Assembly: GCF_023935105.1 (NCBI RefSeq)
Contig: NZ_CP096040.1
Span: 62,001 to 126,000, forward strand
Direction: 5' to 3'
Source of the DNA: Caulobacter segnis
GTDB lineage: Bacteria > Pseudomonadota > Alphaproteobacteria > Caulobacterales > Caulobacteraceae
Length of the DNA stretch: 64,000 nucleotides
Shown: positions 19,460-27,903 of the stretch, piece by piece
How positions within the stretch are numbered: position 1 is the first letter of the stretch
Layout: each line of letters opens with the position of its first letter
Position numbers and translations under genes: made by a program
Notes under the pieces: model-generated
What the model was told of the DNA's origin: nothing
The model's database searches: none
What the model saw: the letters and a program-made list of their open reading frames with translations, nothing else

Positions 19460-20980
19460 TCAGAAGAAGCCGAGCGCCTTTGGGCTGTAGCTGACCAGCA
19501 TGTTCTTGGTCTGCTGATAGTGGTCGAGCATCATCTTGTGGGTCTCGCGGCCCACGCCCGACTGCTTGTAGCCGCCGAAGGCCGCGTGGGCCGGATAGGC
19601 GTGATAGCAGTTGGTCCAGACCCGCCCCGCCTCGATGCCCCGCCCGAAGCGGTAGCAGCGGTTGGCGTCGCGGCTCCAGACACCCGCGCCCAGGCCGAAG
19701 GCCGTGTCGTTGGCGATGGCCAGCGCCTCTTCCTCGTCCTTGAAGGTGGTGACGGCCAGAACCGGGCCGAAGATCTCCTCCTGGAAGATCCGCATCTTGT
19801 TGTGGCCCTCGAACACGGTCGGCTCGACGTAATAGCCGTCCGACAGCTGACCCGGCAGGATCTTGCGCTTGCCGCCGGCCAGCAGCTTGGCGCCTTCGTC
19901 CCGACCGATGTCCATGTAGCCGAGGATCTTGTTCAGTTGCTCCTCGGAGGCCTGGGCGCCGATCATGGTGGCCGGATCCAGTGGGCTGCCCTGGACCACC
20001 GCGTTCACGCGCTTCAGCGCCTTCTCCATGAACCGCTCGTAGATCGACTCCTGGACCAGCGCCCGGCTGGGGCAGGTGCAGACCTCGCCCTGGTTCAGGG
20101 CGAACATGGTGAAACCCTCCAGCGCCTTATCGAGGAAGTCGTCGTCCTCGCGGGCCACGTCGTCGAAGAAGATGTTCGGCGACTTGCCCCCCAGCTCCAG
20201 GGTGACCGGGATCAGGTTCTGGCTGGCGTACTGCATGATCAGCCGGCCGGTGGATGTCTCGCCGGTGAAGGCGATCTTGGCGATGCGCGGGCTGGAGGCC
20301 AACGGCTTGCCCGCCTCGATACCGAAGCCGTTGACGATGTTCAGTACGCCGGCGGGCAGCAGGTCGCCGATCAGCTCGGCCCACACCATGATCGAGGCCG
20401 GGGTCTGCTCGGCGGGCTTCAGCACCACGCAGTTGCCGGCCGCCAGGGCCGGGGCCAGCTTCCAGCAGGCCATCAGCAGCGGGAAGTTCCACGGGATGAT
20501 CTGGCCGACCACGCCCAGCGGCTCGTGGAAGTGGTAGGCGATGGTGTCGTGGTCGATCTCTGAGATCGAGCCTTCCTGGCTGCGCAGGCAGCCGGCGAAA
20601 TAGCGGAAGTGGTCGATGGCCAGCGGGATGTCGGCGGCCAGGGTCTCGCGGATCGGCTTGCCGTTGTCCCAGGTCTCGGCGGTGGCCAGGACCTCGAGGT
20701 TTTCCTCCATGCGGTCGGCGATCTGGAGCAAGATCCGCGAGCGATCCGCGGCGCTGGTCTTGCCCCAGGCCGCCTTGGCGGCATGGGCGGCGTCCAGGGC
20801 GCGCTCGATGTCGACGTCCTGCGAGCGGGCGATCTCGCAGATCTTGCGGCCGTGGATGGGCGAGCTGTTGTCGAAGTAGCGGCCGTCGGCCGGGGCGACC
20901 CACTGGCCGCCGATGAAGTTGTCGTAGCGGGCCTTGAACGGCGGGCGCGACAGGGAGTCGATGAATTCGGGCTTGGTCAT
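19460..20980 (-). CDS. NAD-dependent aldehyde dehydrogenase (acetaldehyde dehydrogenase ExaC/AldA type)
   Basis: This 506-residue ALDH has the catalytic Cys in [14 protein letters not shown] and the general-base Glu in [13 protein letters not shown]. The NAD-binding [19 protein letters not shown] block and [10 protein letters not shown] are also clear. The [18 protein letters not shown]-like C-terminal region is characteristic of the acetaldehyde/chloroacetaldehyde dehydrogenase group. The ATG at 20980 is preferred over that at 20992 because GGAGGAAACC directly precedes it. The upstream GAF/Fis regulator and downstream acsA, all on the minus strand, point to aldehyde or alcohol oxidation into acetyl-CoA. 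Confidence 0.93.
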   Translation of the reverse strand: MTKPEFIDSLSRPPFKARYDNFIGGQWVAPADGRYFDNSSPIHGRKICEIARSQDVDIERALDAAHAAKAAWGKTSAADRSRILLQIADRMEENLEVLATAETWDNGKPIRETLAADIPLAIDHFRYFAGCLRSQEGSISEIDHDTIAYHFHEPLGVVGQIIPWNFPLLMACWKLAPALAAGNCVVLKPAEQTPASIMVWAELIGDLLPAGVLNIVNGFGIEAGKPLASSPRIAKIAFTGETSTGRLIMQYASQNLIPVTLELGGKSPNIFFDDVAREDDDFLDKALEGFTMFALNQGEVCTCPSRALVQESIYERFMEKALKRVNAVVQGSPLDPATMIGAQASEEQLNKILGYMDIGRDEGAKLLAGGKRKILPGQLSDGYYVEPTVFEGHNKMRIFQEEIFGPVLAVTTFKDEEEALAIANDTAFGLGAGVWSRDANRCYRFGRGIEAGRVWTNCYHAYPAHAAFGGYKQSGVGRETHKMMLDHYQQTKNMLVSYSPKALGFF

Positions 20981-21092
20981 GGTTTCCTCCATGCGCCTGA
21001 CGGCGTCTTGGAGGCAGATTGGCTCGGCCTGGACGCGGCGTGGCCAGAACCGGATCGACCCGGGCCGGCGGTGTCTCAGATCTGAGACAGCT

Positions 21093-22052
21093 TCAGTGGA
21101 ATTCGCGACCGCGCGTCAGGTCAAGGCGCTTGAGCTTGCGGTTCAGGGTGGCGCGCGACAGGCCCAGCAGACCGGCGGCGGCCGAGACGTTGCCACCGGC
21201 CTTGGTCAGGGCACGGCGGACGGCGGCGCGCTCGGCCTTTTCCAGGTCGACGGAGGCCAGGTCGGTCGAACGGTCAGGCGAGGGCAAGCCGCGCTTCAGG
21301 GTTTCGTCGGTCAGCTTCAGGGCCAGACGCGCGGCGCGCGAGGCGCCGATGACCACGTCGTCGCCATCGACGGCCAGCATCGGGACCGAGGCGCGGTCGG
21401 CGCTGGTCTCCGGCAGCAGCACGATGCGGGCCCCGGGGAAGGCCTCGCGGAAAGCGCGGACCTCGATGCGGCGGGCCGCGTCGGTGACGGCGCGCTCGAT
21501 CAGGCCGGTCAGGCCCTCCAGCCCGGGACGGCACGAGGAGACGTCCAGCGCCCCAGCCAGGCGCCCGCTCGCGTCGAACAGCGGCGCGACGGTGCAGGAG
21601 AGGCCGATGTTGCGGGTGTGGAAGTGCTGGTCGCGATGGATGGTCAGCACCCGCTGCTCGGCGATGCAGGTGCCGATGCCGTTGGTGCCCTCGCGGGCCT
21701 CGCTCCACACCGCGCCATTCCACAGCCCCCAGCGGCGGAACACCGGATCGTCGGCGGCCACGCCCCGGCGGTCGACCGGCACGCCCTCGGCGTTGGTCAG
21801 CAGCACGCAGCCGCCGCCTCCGCCCACGGCCTGGAAGAGCGCGTCGAGATTATCCTGAGCGGCGGCCAGAAGCGGCCCCATCCGCTCCTGGGCCTCGCGC
21901 AGTTCGGTCCCCGACAGGGTCTCGGGCGGCTTGCGGTTTTCAGGATCGAGGTGGTGTTGGGTCAGGCTGCGTCGCCAGGAGGCGGCCAGCGGCGTGGCCG
22001 CGCCGTCGCGCAGCACCGACAGAACCCTTTCGGCATGGCCCGGTTCGGCCAT
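21093..22052 (-). CDS. GAF-Fis transcriptional regulator (AcoR-like, no AAA+ domain)
   Basis: This 319-residue protein starts with an AcoR-type N-terminal segment (LAASWRRSL...HHLDPE) and a GAF sensor region (GVLLTNAEG-like stretch, [33 protein letters not shown]). It ends with a Fis-type helix-turn-helix, of which [19 protein letters not shown] is the core. The sigma-54 AAA+ module (GAFTGA, Walker A) that normally sits between these parts is absent. It therefore cannot drive sigma-54 open-complex formation and probably works as a simple activator or repressor. Position upstream of the aldehyde dehydrogenase gene suggests control of that unit. Confidence 0.85.
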   Translation of the reverse strand: MAEPGHAERVLSVLRDGAATPLAASWRRSLTQHHLDPENRKPPETLSGTELREAQERMGPLLAAAQDNLDALFQAVGGGGGCVLLTNAEGVPVDRRGVAADDPVFRRWGLWNGAVWSEAREGTNGIGTCIAEQRVLTIHRDQHFHTRNIGLSCTVAPLFDASGRLAGALDVSSCRPGLEGLTGLIERAVTDAARRIEVRAFREAFPGARIVLLPETSADRASVPMLAVDGDDVVIGASRAARLALKLTDETLKRGLPSPDRSTDLASVDLEKAERAAVRRALTKAGGNVSAAAGLLGLSRATLNRKLKRLDLTRGREFH

Positions 22053-22197
22053 CGCGTTTCCTCCGCGTCCGGGTCACGCCCGGCCATCGCTGGTCAGCAT
22101 GACGCGACGACAAGCTCGGGTGCAAGTGCGGCATTTTGGGGTCGGCGCATTCCCCGATTGGGCGTAAAGCCTGGGCGTTGTCTTGAAGGAGCGTCCC

Positions 22198-22953
22198 ATG
22201 CTGCTGGCCCTGTCGACCTGGTCCGAGATCGAAACCCGCCTGAAGACCAGCACGAGCGTGGTGGTGCCGATCGGTTCGAACGAGCAGCACGGACCCACGG
22301 GCCTCCTGGGCACCGACTGGCTGTGCCCCGAGATCATCGCCCATGAGGCCAGCAAGCGCGCGGGTGACAGGATCCTGGTGGCTCCGACCTTCAACATCGG
22401 CATGGCCCAGCACCACCTGGCCTTCCCGGGCACCATCTTCCTGCGCCCCTCGACCTTCATCGCCGCGATCGGCGACTGGGTCCGGTCGCTGGGCGCGCAC
22501 GGCTTCACGCGGATCTATTTCCTGAATGGCCACGGCGGCAACGTCGCCTCGATCGAGGCGGCCTTCTCGGAGATCTACGCCGAATACAGCTTCCGCAAAG
22601 AGCGCGCGCCGTTCGCCCTGAAGCTCAAGAACTGGTGGGACCTGGCCGGCGTCAACGCCCTGGCCAACCGCCAATTCCCGACCGGCCACGGAAGCCACGC
22701 CACGCCGTCCGAGATCGCCGTGACCCAGTGGGGCTATCCGGAGACGATCAAGACGACGGCCTACGAGCCGAAGATCGCCCCGTCCGGCCCGATCCGCGAG
22801 GCCCTGGACTTCCGCGCCCGCTACGCCGACGGCCGGATGGGCTCGGACCCGGCCCAGGCCACGCCCGAAAAAGGCGGCGAGCTGGTCGACATGGCCGTGG
22901 GCGCCCTGCTCGAGGACATCGCCGCGTTCGGGGCGGAGAAGGCGCCGGCTTAG
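22198..22953 (+). CDS. Creatininase-family amidohydrolase
   Basis: This 251-residue protein shows the family metal ligands. They are Glu and His in PIGSNEQHGPTG, Asp in LGTDWLCPEI, His in YFLNGHGGN, and a later acidic ligand near GHGSHATPSEIAVT. Family members hydrolyse cyclic amides such as creatinine, or act in cofactor pathways such as the mycofactocin and F420-related routes. No cofactor genes lie nearby, so the substrate is open. The ATG at 22198 is chosen over 22183 because AAGGAG sits 8 bp before it. The regulator gene at 21093-22052 is divergent. Confidence 0.88.
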   Translation: MLLALSTWSEIETRLKTSTSVVVPIGSNEQHGPTGLLGTDWLCPEIIAHEASKRAGDRILVAPTFNIGMAQHHLAFPGTIFLRPSTFIAAIGDWVRSLGAHGFTRIYFLNGHGGNVASIEAAFSEIYAEYSFRKERAPFALKLKNWWDLAGVNALANRQFPTGHGSHATPSEIAVTQWGYPETIKTTAYEPKIAPSGPIREALDFRARYADGRMGSDPAQATPEKGGELVDMAVGALLEDIAAFGAEKAPA

Positions 22954-22991
22954 GACCGACGCCTCGGGGTCAGGCGTCTCCGCTTCGCCGC

Positions 22992-23011
22992 GGCCGGACG
23001 GCTTTCCGGCC
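22992..23011. terminator. Hairpin between convergent creatininase and porin genes
   Basis: GGCCGGA at 22992-22998 and TCCGGCC at 23005-23011 form a perfect 7-bp stem with a 6-base loop in the 57-bp gap between two convergent genes. It has no T-tract and could act on either strand. Confidence 0.45.
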
Positions 23012-24210
23012 TAGAACGCCACGCCGAACCTGAGGATCGCCACCAGGGCATGGCCGACGCCGCCGTCGGCGCCTGGATCCTTCACATATTGCAGGTCGGG
23101 CTGGATCGTGACCGGGCCGATCTTGTCCGAATAGGTCACCTCGATCGCGCTTTCCGAGCGCGTCAGGCGCTGGCCCGCGTCGAAGGCGTTGTCGCGGAAC
23201 TTGCCTGACAGGAACGCCTGATTGATCCCCACCGAGAAGGCGCTGTCGGGGCGGCTCTCGAAGACTCGCTCGACCAGCACCCCCGCCTGCCAGCCACCCT
23301 TGAAGGCGGTGGTGTCGCCGTCCGACACGCCCAGGCGGGCGAAGGCCGTGGTCTTGCGCCCCTCATCCCCGCCGCTCAGCTGGCGCTCCAGCAGGACATA
23401 GGCCCCCTTGGCGGTGCTGTGGACCGGGCCGCCCGTCGGGGTCACGGCGCGGATGTCGTCCTGCTTGTCGGTATAGCGCCAGGTCCCGAAAGCCACCTTG
23501 CCACGGCCCTGCCATCCGGCCTCGGCGATGATCAGCACGCCATTGTCGAACGAGGTATGGACGCCGCCCGGATCGCCCAGCACGCCGGCATTGGCGTTGA
23601 GCACGGCGGCCTGGGCGTAGAGGGTTTCGCTCGGCGTCCAGCGGGCGCGCACGGCCAGGGCCGTCGACGGGAAGATCGACGGGCCGTTCGGCCCCGTGGC
23701 CGCCAGTTCCGAGCCGATGCCGAAAGCCGGGGCGATCAGCAGGCCGGCGCTGTCATTGGCGTAGAATTCGCTGTTGAGGTCGTAGAGGCCGGCGCGGACC
23801 GAGCCCTTGTCGCCGAAGCCCTGCTCGACCCAGGCCTCGAACAGCCGGGCGCGCTGGCGTGTGACCTCGATATTGTCGACGCCCTGCAGCGTGCCGGCGT
23901 CGTCGTTGGGCGCCGCGCCGCTGTTGTTGAGTAGGAGCACGTGGACGGTCGCGCCCTTCCAGCCGACGGCCTTGTCCAGATCCAGGTCGGCGGCGACTTG
24001 CAGATCGTCCAGCACCCGGCCGCGCTTGGCCAGGCCGCCGCTGACCGCGCCCGTCACGTCGGCCGTGTAGCTGACGCCCAGTTGCAGCGCCGGGGCGTCC
24101 TCCGCATGGGCGCGGGCAGCCAGCAGTCCGGCGGCGATGAAGATGGATCCGGCCGCCAGGCGGTAGGCCAGTCGATTGATGTCGGCCCCACGGGCCTTGG
24201 ATTGGCGCAT
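23011..24210 (-). CDS. OprB-family carbohydrate-selective porin
   Basis: This 399-residue outer-membrane protein has an N-terminal signal sequence (LAAGSIFIAAGLLAARAHA, with cleavage likely after AHA). The body is rich in alternating beta-strands and ends in phenylalanine (AILRFGVAF), the usual outer-membrane insertion signal. Blocks such as GLYDLNSEFYANDSAGL and PSTALAVRARW are typical of OprB. It would pass sugars across the outer membrane. It is the last gene before the integrated element, whose left attachment site begins 236 bp upstream of its start codon. No sugar-use genes are adjacent. Confidence 0.88.
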   Translation of the reverse strand: MRQSKARGADINRLAYRLAAGSIFIAAGLLAARAHAEDAPALQLGVSYTADVTGAVSGGLAKRGRVLDDLQVAADLDLDKAVGWKGATVHVLLLNNSGAAPNDDAGTLQGVDNIEVTRQRARLFEAWVEQGFGDKGSVRAGLYDLNSEFYANDSAGLLIAPAFGIGSELAATGPNGPSIFPSTALAVRARWTPSETLYAQAAVLNANAGVLGDPGGVHTSFDNGVLIIAEAGWQGRGKVAFGTWRYTDKQDDIRAVTPTGGPVHSTAKGAYVLLERQLSGGDEGRKTTAFARLGVSDGDTTAFKGGWQAGVLVERVFESRPDSAFSVGINQAFLSGKFRDNAFDAGQRLTRSESAIEVTYSDKIGPVTIQPDLQYVKDPGADGGVGHALVAILRFGVAF

Positions 24211-24445
24211 TCTAGCCCCCGCTATCCCCGACGTTCGATCGGGCGAGGGCTCAGCCTCCCGCCGGGCGGGGCGCCATCCGGTAAACCTCGGCTGTGGCGC
24301 GTCGTCGCAGAAGCGGCCGCGCGCCAGGAATTCGGCGTCCCCGCGACGAGATGACGCTGACCTCCGCCAAAGGGGGCATGAACATGCACGGCCAAGCTTG
24401 CGCGCGGTCAGGCGCGTTCGGCCGGGTCAGGAGATGTCGGAAAGG

Positions 24446-24463
24446 TCCTTGGTGGAGCCGAGG
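24446..24463. repeat. Left attachment repeat (attL core)
   Basis: TCCTTGGTGGAGCCGAGG here is identical to 44310-44327, where it forms the 3' end of tRNA-Ala plus 4 flanking bases. The sequences diverge at once on both sides, as expected for an integrase crossover core. This copy has no tRNA attached and marks the island's left boundary. Confidence 0.88.
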
Positions 24464-24584
24464 ATGATTTGGGGATCTAACCAGGATGTCTCATACTGTC
24501 TCAAAATTCCTGTATCATCATATAGTTGATAGGATCTCCCGTTTCAGTTAGTCTCATTTCGTTCCCTAAAATCCGCATCAAAAG

Positions 24585-24607
24585 TGTGGGGAAAATGAGG
24601 GGAAAAT
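24585..24607. repeat. Candidate integrase arm-type sites, left end
   Basis: Two tandem near-identical units, TGTGGGGAAAA (24585-24595) and TGAGGGGAAAAT (24596-24607), lie between the attL core and the integrase start. Matching units occur just inside the right end at 44238-44258, which fits arm-type binding sites for the integrase. Confidence 0.45.
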
Positions 24608-24635
24608 TGGAGGCTCGAAAACAGGGACTTCTAAC

Positions 24636-25802
24636 TTGTCGCTCACAGCCCTCAAGGTGAAGAACGCGAAAGCCGGTCGCCACTGCGACGGACGTGGTCT
24701 GTATCTCGATGTTCAGCCGAGTGGATCGCGGTCATGGCTTTTCCGCATCCAGTTCCAGGGGGTGCGTCGCGATTTCGGCTTGGGCTCGGTACGGGACGTC
24801 TCCCTCGCCGATGCGCGGATCGCGGCGGCCGAGATGCGCCGTAAGGTCAGGAGCGGGGGCGACCCAGCTGCCGACCGTCGAAGCGCTCGTCGGTCCACCC
24901 CGTCGTTCGAGTCCGCTGCTCGCGCCTGTTACGAGACGTTGAAAGCCGGTTGGAAGGACAGCCGGCAAGCTATTTGGATCGCCAGCTTCGAGCGTCACGT
25001 CTTTCCGATGATTGGCTCCAAGCCCGTGGACAAGGTCGATGCGCTCGTTGTTCGGGATGTTCTGGAGCCGATTTGGCTGACGGTGCCTGATACCGCCAAT
25101 AAGGTGCTTCAGCGGATCAATGCGGTTCTCGACTTCGCTCATATCAAGGGCTGGATTGACAAGGAAGTTTCCCTGCGATCGGTCCGCAAGGGACTTCCGC
25201 GCCAGAACAACACTGGCTCGCACTATGCGGCGATGCCCTATCAGGACGTGCCGGCCTTCCTCCAAGCAGTTGCGGCGATGTCGCCGACCCTTGGTCGGGA
25301 TGCGCTGCAACTGACCGTCTACACGGCTGTACGCTCCAACGAGACGCGGTTTGCGGTCTGGAGCGAATTTGACCTCGACAAGGGCGTCTGGTCGATTCCG
25401 GCCGAGCGTATGAAGATGAAGGTGGCCCATGCCATCCCGCTATCGAGGCCCGCCCTCGCTCTCCTACAGCGGATGCGCGACGCCCGGGTGGACGACGATG
25501 AACTCCTGTTCTCTCCAAATGGGGTCAAACCCATCAGCGACATGACGATGTCCAAGGTGCTCCGCGACATGAAGGTCGAGAATGTGACCGTTCACGGTTT
25601 CCGCAGCGCCTTCACAGACTGGTCGTCGGAAATGACCGACTTCCCCAAGGAAGTCGCCGACAAGGCATTGGCGCACAAGATTCCAGATCGGGTCGAAGCC
25701 GCCTATCGCAGGACTGACTTTTTCGAGAAGCGGCGCAAGCTGATGCAGGCCTGGGCTGACTATCTGGCCACGTCCGCAGAGCCAAAGACCAAGTCAGCTT
25801 AG
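24636..25802 (+). CDS. int: Tyrosine recombinase/integrase (P4-type, DUF4102 arm-binding domain)
   Basis: This 388-residue integrase has three parts. The N-terminal arm-binding domain (LTALKVKNAKAG, DGRGLYLDV, WLFRIQFQGVRRDFGLG) is followed by a core-binding domain at about 85-190 and a catalytic domain. Catalytic residues are R233 (in AVRSNE), K262, H320-x2-R323 (HGFR), H347 (ALAHK) and Y357 (AAYRR). The start is a TTG at 24636 with AGGGA upstream, chosen because family members begin with this motif. It lies about 170 bp from the left attachment core and should carry out insertion and excision at the tRNA-Ala 3' end. Confidence 0.95.
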   Translation: MSLTALKVKNAKAGRHCDGRGLYLDVQPSGSRSWLFRIQFQGVRRDFGLGSVRDVSLADARIAAAEMRRKVRSGGDPAADRRSARRSTPSFESAARACYETLKAGWKDSRQAIWIASFERHVFPMIGSKPVDKVDALVVRDVLEPIWLTVPDTANKVLQRINAVLDFAHIKGWIDKEVSLRSVRKGLPRQNNTGSHYAAMPYQDVPAFLQAVAAMSPTLGRDALQLTVYTAVRSNETRFAVWSEFDLDKGVWSIPAERMKMKVAHAIPLSRPALALLQRMRDARVDDDELLFSPNGVKPISDMTMSKVLRDMKVENVTVHGFRSAFTDWSSEMTDFPKEVADKALAHKIPDRVEAAYRRTDFFEKRRKLMQAWADYLATSAEPKTKSA

Positions 25803-25850
25803 CTATCGATGATCGCGGCGACAGTGCAGCCAGTCTGATTTCCGTGGCGC

Positions 25851-26057
25851 CTATCTTCCCCTTTCATCTGCGCGAAAATTGGCAGGGTCGTTGATCCAGC
25901 GATTGATCGCGGACTCGTGCCATCCCGCACCGTGAACACTAATCGGGATCTGGCGAGGAAAGGTCCCCTCCCCGATCTTCCGATAAAGGGTCGAGCGGCT
26001 CAGCCCCGTGCGCGCTAGCACGGTCTTGAGGCGGACGATGCGGTCGAGGTCGGCCAT
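25851..26057 (-). CDS. alpA: AlpA-family helix-turn-helix regulator/excisionase
   Basis: This 68-residue protein has the winged MerR/excisionase-like fold of AlpA. RLKTVLARTGLSRSTLYRKI is the recognition helix region, followed by EGTFPRQIPI and a WHESAINRWI strand-helix end. In integrative elements such proteins bind near the attachment site and promote excision or activate the integrase. It is transcribed towards the integrase gene, with 48 bp between their convergent stops. It is complete and of normal size. Confidence 0.9.
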   Translation of the reverse strand: MADLDRIVRLKTVLARTGLSRSTLYRKIGEGTFPRQIPISVHGAGWHESAINRWINDPANFRADERGR

Positions 26058-26268
26058 CGTTTAAAGCTCCACAGACTGGGATCTGAAGGCATTCGATGGG
26101 CCAGAATTGGATCGCTCGCCGCTGGCGGCAAGGCCTCGCTGGGCCAGATCGTACTCTGGAAAACAAAGACAGGCCCTAGGCGCCTCTAGCGAAGGTGAGA
26201 ACGTACCGTCATTCGGCTGTCCGCGCTTCGGCACAGCCAAATTCGTCCAAGGCTCCGGGCTGGTTGGG

Positions 26269-26505
26269 CTATTTCTTCAGACGCACACCCGGACCGCCAG
26301 CCTCGTCGGCCGACAAGAACGTCACCCCGGCCTTTTCCAGTGACTGTCGTACTGCATCGACATTCGCGGCGGAACTCCGGCCAGGACCGGCCGAACCCTC
26401 CATGCGCACAATAGTCGGCAGGGAGACGCCTGACGCCGCCACCAGTTGCGGTTGGCTCCAGCCCAAGAGAGCGCGAGCGGCTTTGATCTGCTCCGCCGTA
26501 ATCAT
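26269..26505 (-). CDS. Small XRE-family repressor
   Basis: This 78-residue protein is essentially one Cro/CI helix-turn-helix (EQIKAARALLGWSQPQLVAASGVSLPTIVRME) followed by a short C-terminal strand segment ending GVTFLSADEAGG, a common ending in this family. Its start abuts a perfect CGATAAT/ATTATCG palindrome, and a second related palindrome lies further into the divergent promoter of the four-gene cassette. It is therefore likely an autorepressor that also controls the cassette. No second domain for inducer binding is present. Confidence 0.88.
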   Translation of the reverse strand: MITAEQIKAARALLGWSQPQLVAASGVSLPTIVRMEGSAGPGRSSAANVDAVRQSLEKAGVTFLSADEAGGPGVRLKK

Positions 26506-26509
26506 CGGG

Positions 26510-26526
26510 CGATAATTTTATTATCG
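26510..26526. promoter_or_regulatory. Operator palindrome O1 next to the XRE repressor
   Basis: CGATAATTTTATTATCG has perfect 7-bp arms around TTT and lies 4 bp upstream of the repressor start codon. It is AT-rich against the local background. Confidence 0.6.
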
Positions 26527-26544
26527 TTTGCGATCATTTTATAA

Positions 26545-26576
26545 TTGACCTCATGCTGATTACGGGTGACGATAAA
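26545..26576 (+). promoter_or_regulatory. Candidate promoter of the four-gene cassette
   Basis: TTGACC at 26545-26550 is a fair -35 element. A -10-like GACGAT (26568-26573) or GATAAA (26571-26576) overlaps operator O2, so repressor binding would block polymerase. The assignment is by eye and only moderately supported. Confidence 0.35.
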
Positions 26577-26584
26577 ATCGTCAC
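26566..26584. promoter_or_regulatory. Operator palindrome O2 before the four-gene cassette
   Basis: GTGACGATAAAATCGTCAC has perfect 8-bp arms around AAA and shares the CGATAA core with O1. It lies 22 bp upstream of the first cassette gene. Confidence 0.6.
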
Positions 26585-26606
26585 CTATGATTAGAGAGCA
26601 GAGGCC

Positions 26607-27104
26607 ATGGAGTCACGTCGAAAGGCGGGGCGCGCGCCTGCGCGTGTAGACGAACCGTCCAGGCGAGCAATGATGGTCGGCGGCGCCGTCGCCTGCGGGG
26701 TTTCGGGCATGGCTCCGCTCCAGGTCCGCGCGGCCCCATCTGTCGCCATCTGCTACCGCTGGCTGGCCATCGACGCTGAACAGCGGCGCCTCCAACTCGA
26801 ATGGGGTACGCTGGAAGGCTGGCTGATGACCAAACGCAATTGGTACAAGCTCACGCCGGAACAGCGGGCCGAAATCCCCGAGGGTGCGAGACTCGGTGAG
26901 ATCGACGCGCGGCTCGATGTGCTGGAGGTCGAGGGACACGCCCTCCTGAAGGCGATGCGACCGAAACCGGCGAGGAGCTTTGAGGCCGTCATCGCCAATC
27001 TCTCGGTGGCGGCGCGGCTGATATTCGTTGAAGATCATCCCGAAGCCCACGGTCTTATCACTCGCGCGGCCCGCGACCTTGCCGCGCTCTCGGGTGGAAA
27101 GTGA
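26607..27104 (+). CDS. Cassette protein 1: signal-anchored small protein, paralogue of cassette protein 4
   Basis: This 165-residue protein is of unrecognised family. Residues 18-43 (SRRAMMVGGAVACGVSGM followed by a hydrophobic run) resemble a twin-arginine or anchor-type signal with an SRR motif. The remainder is helical and charged: YRWLAIDAEQRRLQLEWGTLE, then KLTPEQRAEIP and a LARGE-helix tail (IANLSVAARLI). Cassette protein 4 (27896-28393) has the same order, with EWLALDAEIDRLGNRWSDLE and RMTPEERGELLP, so the two are clear paralogues. AGAGG precedes the ATG. Its last 4 bases overlap the next gene. The function is unknown. Confidence 0.72.
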   Translation: MESRRKAGRAPARVDEPSRRAMMVGGAVACGVSGMAPLQVRAAPSVAICYRWLAIDAEQRRLQLEWGTLEGWLMTKRNWYKLTPEQRAEIPEGARLGEIDARLDVLEVEGHALLKAMRPKPARSFEAVIANLSVAARLIFVEDHPEAHGLITRAARDLAALSGGK

Positions 27105-27562
27105 CCCGCCGCGTCGCCCGGCGACGCGATGGCGCCGACCGCCCATTTGCGGCAACGTTCCGCCGTAACGCCGCTGGCTTCCTCGAAGGCGCCGAGGCGG
27201 CGCTGTCGCGACACCCGGAGGCGACGCGCTACTTCCTAGCCATAGCCATCGAACTGGCGTTGAAGGCTTACCTGCTCGACCGAGGGATCAGCGACGACTG
27301 GAACCGCGTCTATCTCCGGCACGATCTCGTCAAGGCGCTCAGGTTCGCGCGACGTGCTGGCTTCGATAGCGCTCCTGCCGGGGTCGCCGAACTGGCCGCG
27401 CTGCTTGGCCGCTATTACCAAATCCATGGCATCTCGCGGATGACGCCGGACGAGATTGCATCTGTGTGCTGGCGTCAGGCCTGCACGACGGTTCGGAAGC
27501 TCATCGCCGCCGTCGCTGAGGCCGCAGGGCCAGACCCTTCTGGTCAGGAGAACGTCGCGTGA
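27101..27562 (+). CDS. Cassette protein 2: HEPN-like helical protein
   Basis: This 153-residue alpha-helical protein has the HEPN-style layout. A helix with AIAIELALKAYLLDRG resembles the AAE-x-x-LKALL-x-x-G block. LRHDLVKALRFARRAGF resembles the HDL helix, and LLGRYYQIHG contains R104-x4-H109, matching the R-x4-6-H motif of HEPN RNases. In some HEPN families the Tyr after Arg would be Asn, Asp or His, so catalytic activity is not certain. It starts at an ATGA overlap with cassette protein 1 and ends in a 4-bp overlap with cassette protein 3. The HEPN assignment is by eye. Confidence 0.62.
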   Translation: MTRRVARRRDGADRPFAATFRRNAAGFLEGAEAALSRHPEATRYFLAIAIELALKAYLLDRGISDDWNRVYLRHDLVKALRFARRAGFDSAPAGVAELAALLGRYYQIHGISRMTPDEIASVCWRQACTTVRKLIAAVAEAAGPDPSGQENVA

Positions 27563-27903
27563 TGATGCGTCTCCGCATGCCTTGGACGCTCGCGGTGAGT
27601 CAGTGGTGGCGCTGGCGATATCCCTATCTCTGGCGCGGCCGGATCTTCGATCCACACGACGCTCAACAGGTCATGTCCTACGCGGTGCTGCGTCTTCGCC
27701 AGGAGACACGGGATGTCTTCCTGCCCAATCACATTCAGGCGCTCGACTACGCTCTGATCGCTCGCCACCTGGGCATCTCCGCCGCCGAAGTCCAGGCGCG
27801 CCTGGCCGATGCGCTTTGCGAGATTTCCCGGACGATCGCTCTGATCGAGCGCGCCCGTCCTCATTCCAACAATCCAGCCAATGCGGAGCATCCCGATGTC
27901 TGA
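27559..27903 (+). CDS. Cassette protein 3: sigma-70 region-4-like helix-turn-helix protein
   Basis: This 114-residue protein has an aromatic- and Arg-rich N-terminus (QWWRWRYPYLWRGRIFDP). A helical region follows (MSYAVLRLRQETRDVFLPNHI) that reads like the start of sigma region 4 (RLRQETRDVFLLHRI-type). The rest, LDYALIARHLGISAAEVQARL, is a convincing helix-turn-helix. No sigma region 2 is present, so it may be a sigma-like adaptor or a degenerate ECF remnant rather than a working sigma factor. It overlaps its neighbours by 4 and 8 bp. The function is unknown. Confidence 0.65.
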   Translation: MMMRLRMPWTLAVSQWWRWRYPYLWRGRIFDPHDAQQVMSYAVLRLRQETRDVFLPNHIQALDYALIARHLGISAAEVQARLADALCEISRTIALIERARPHSNNPANAEHPDV

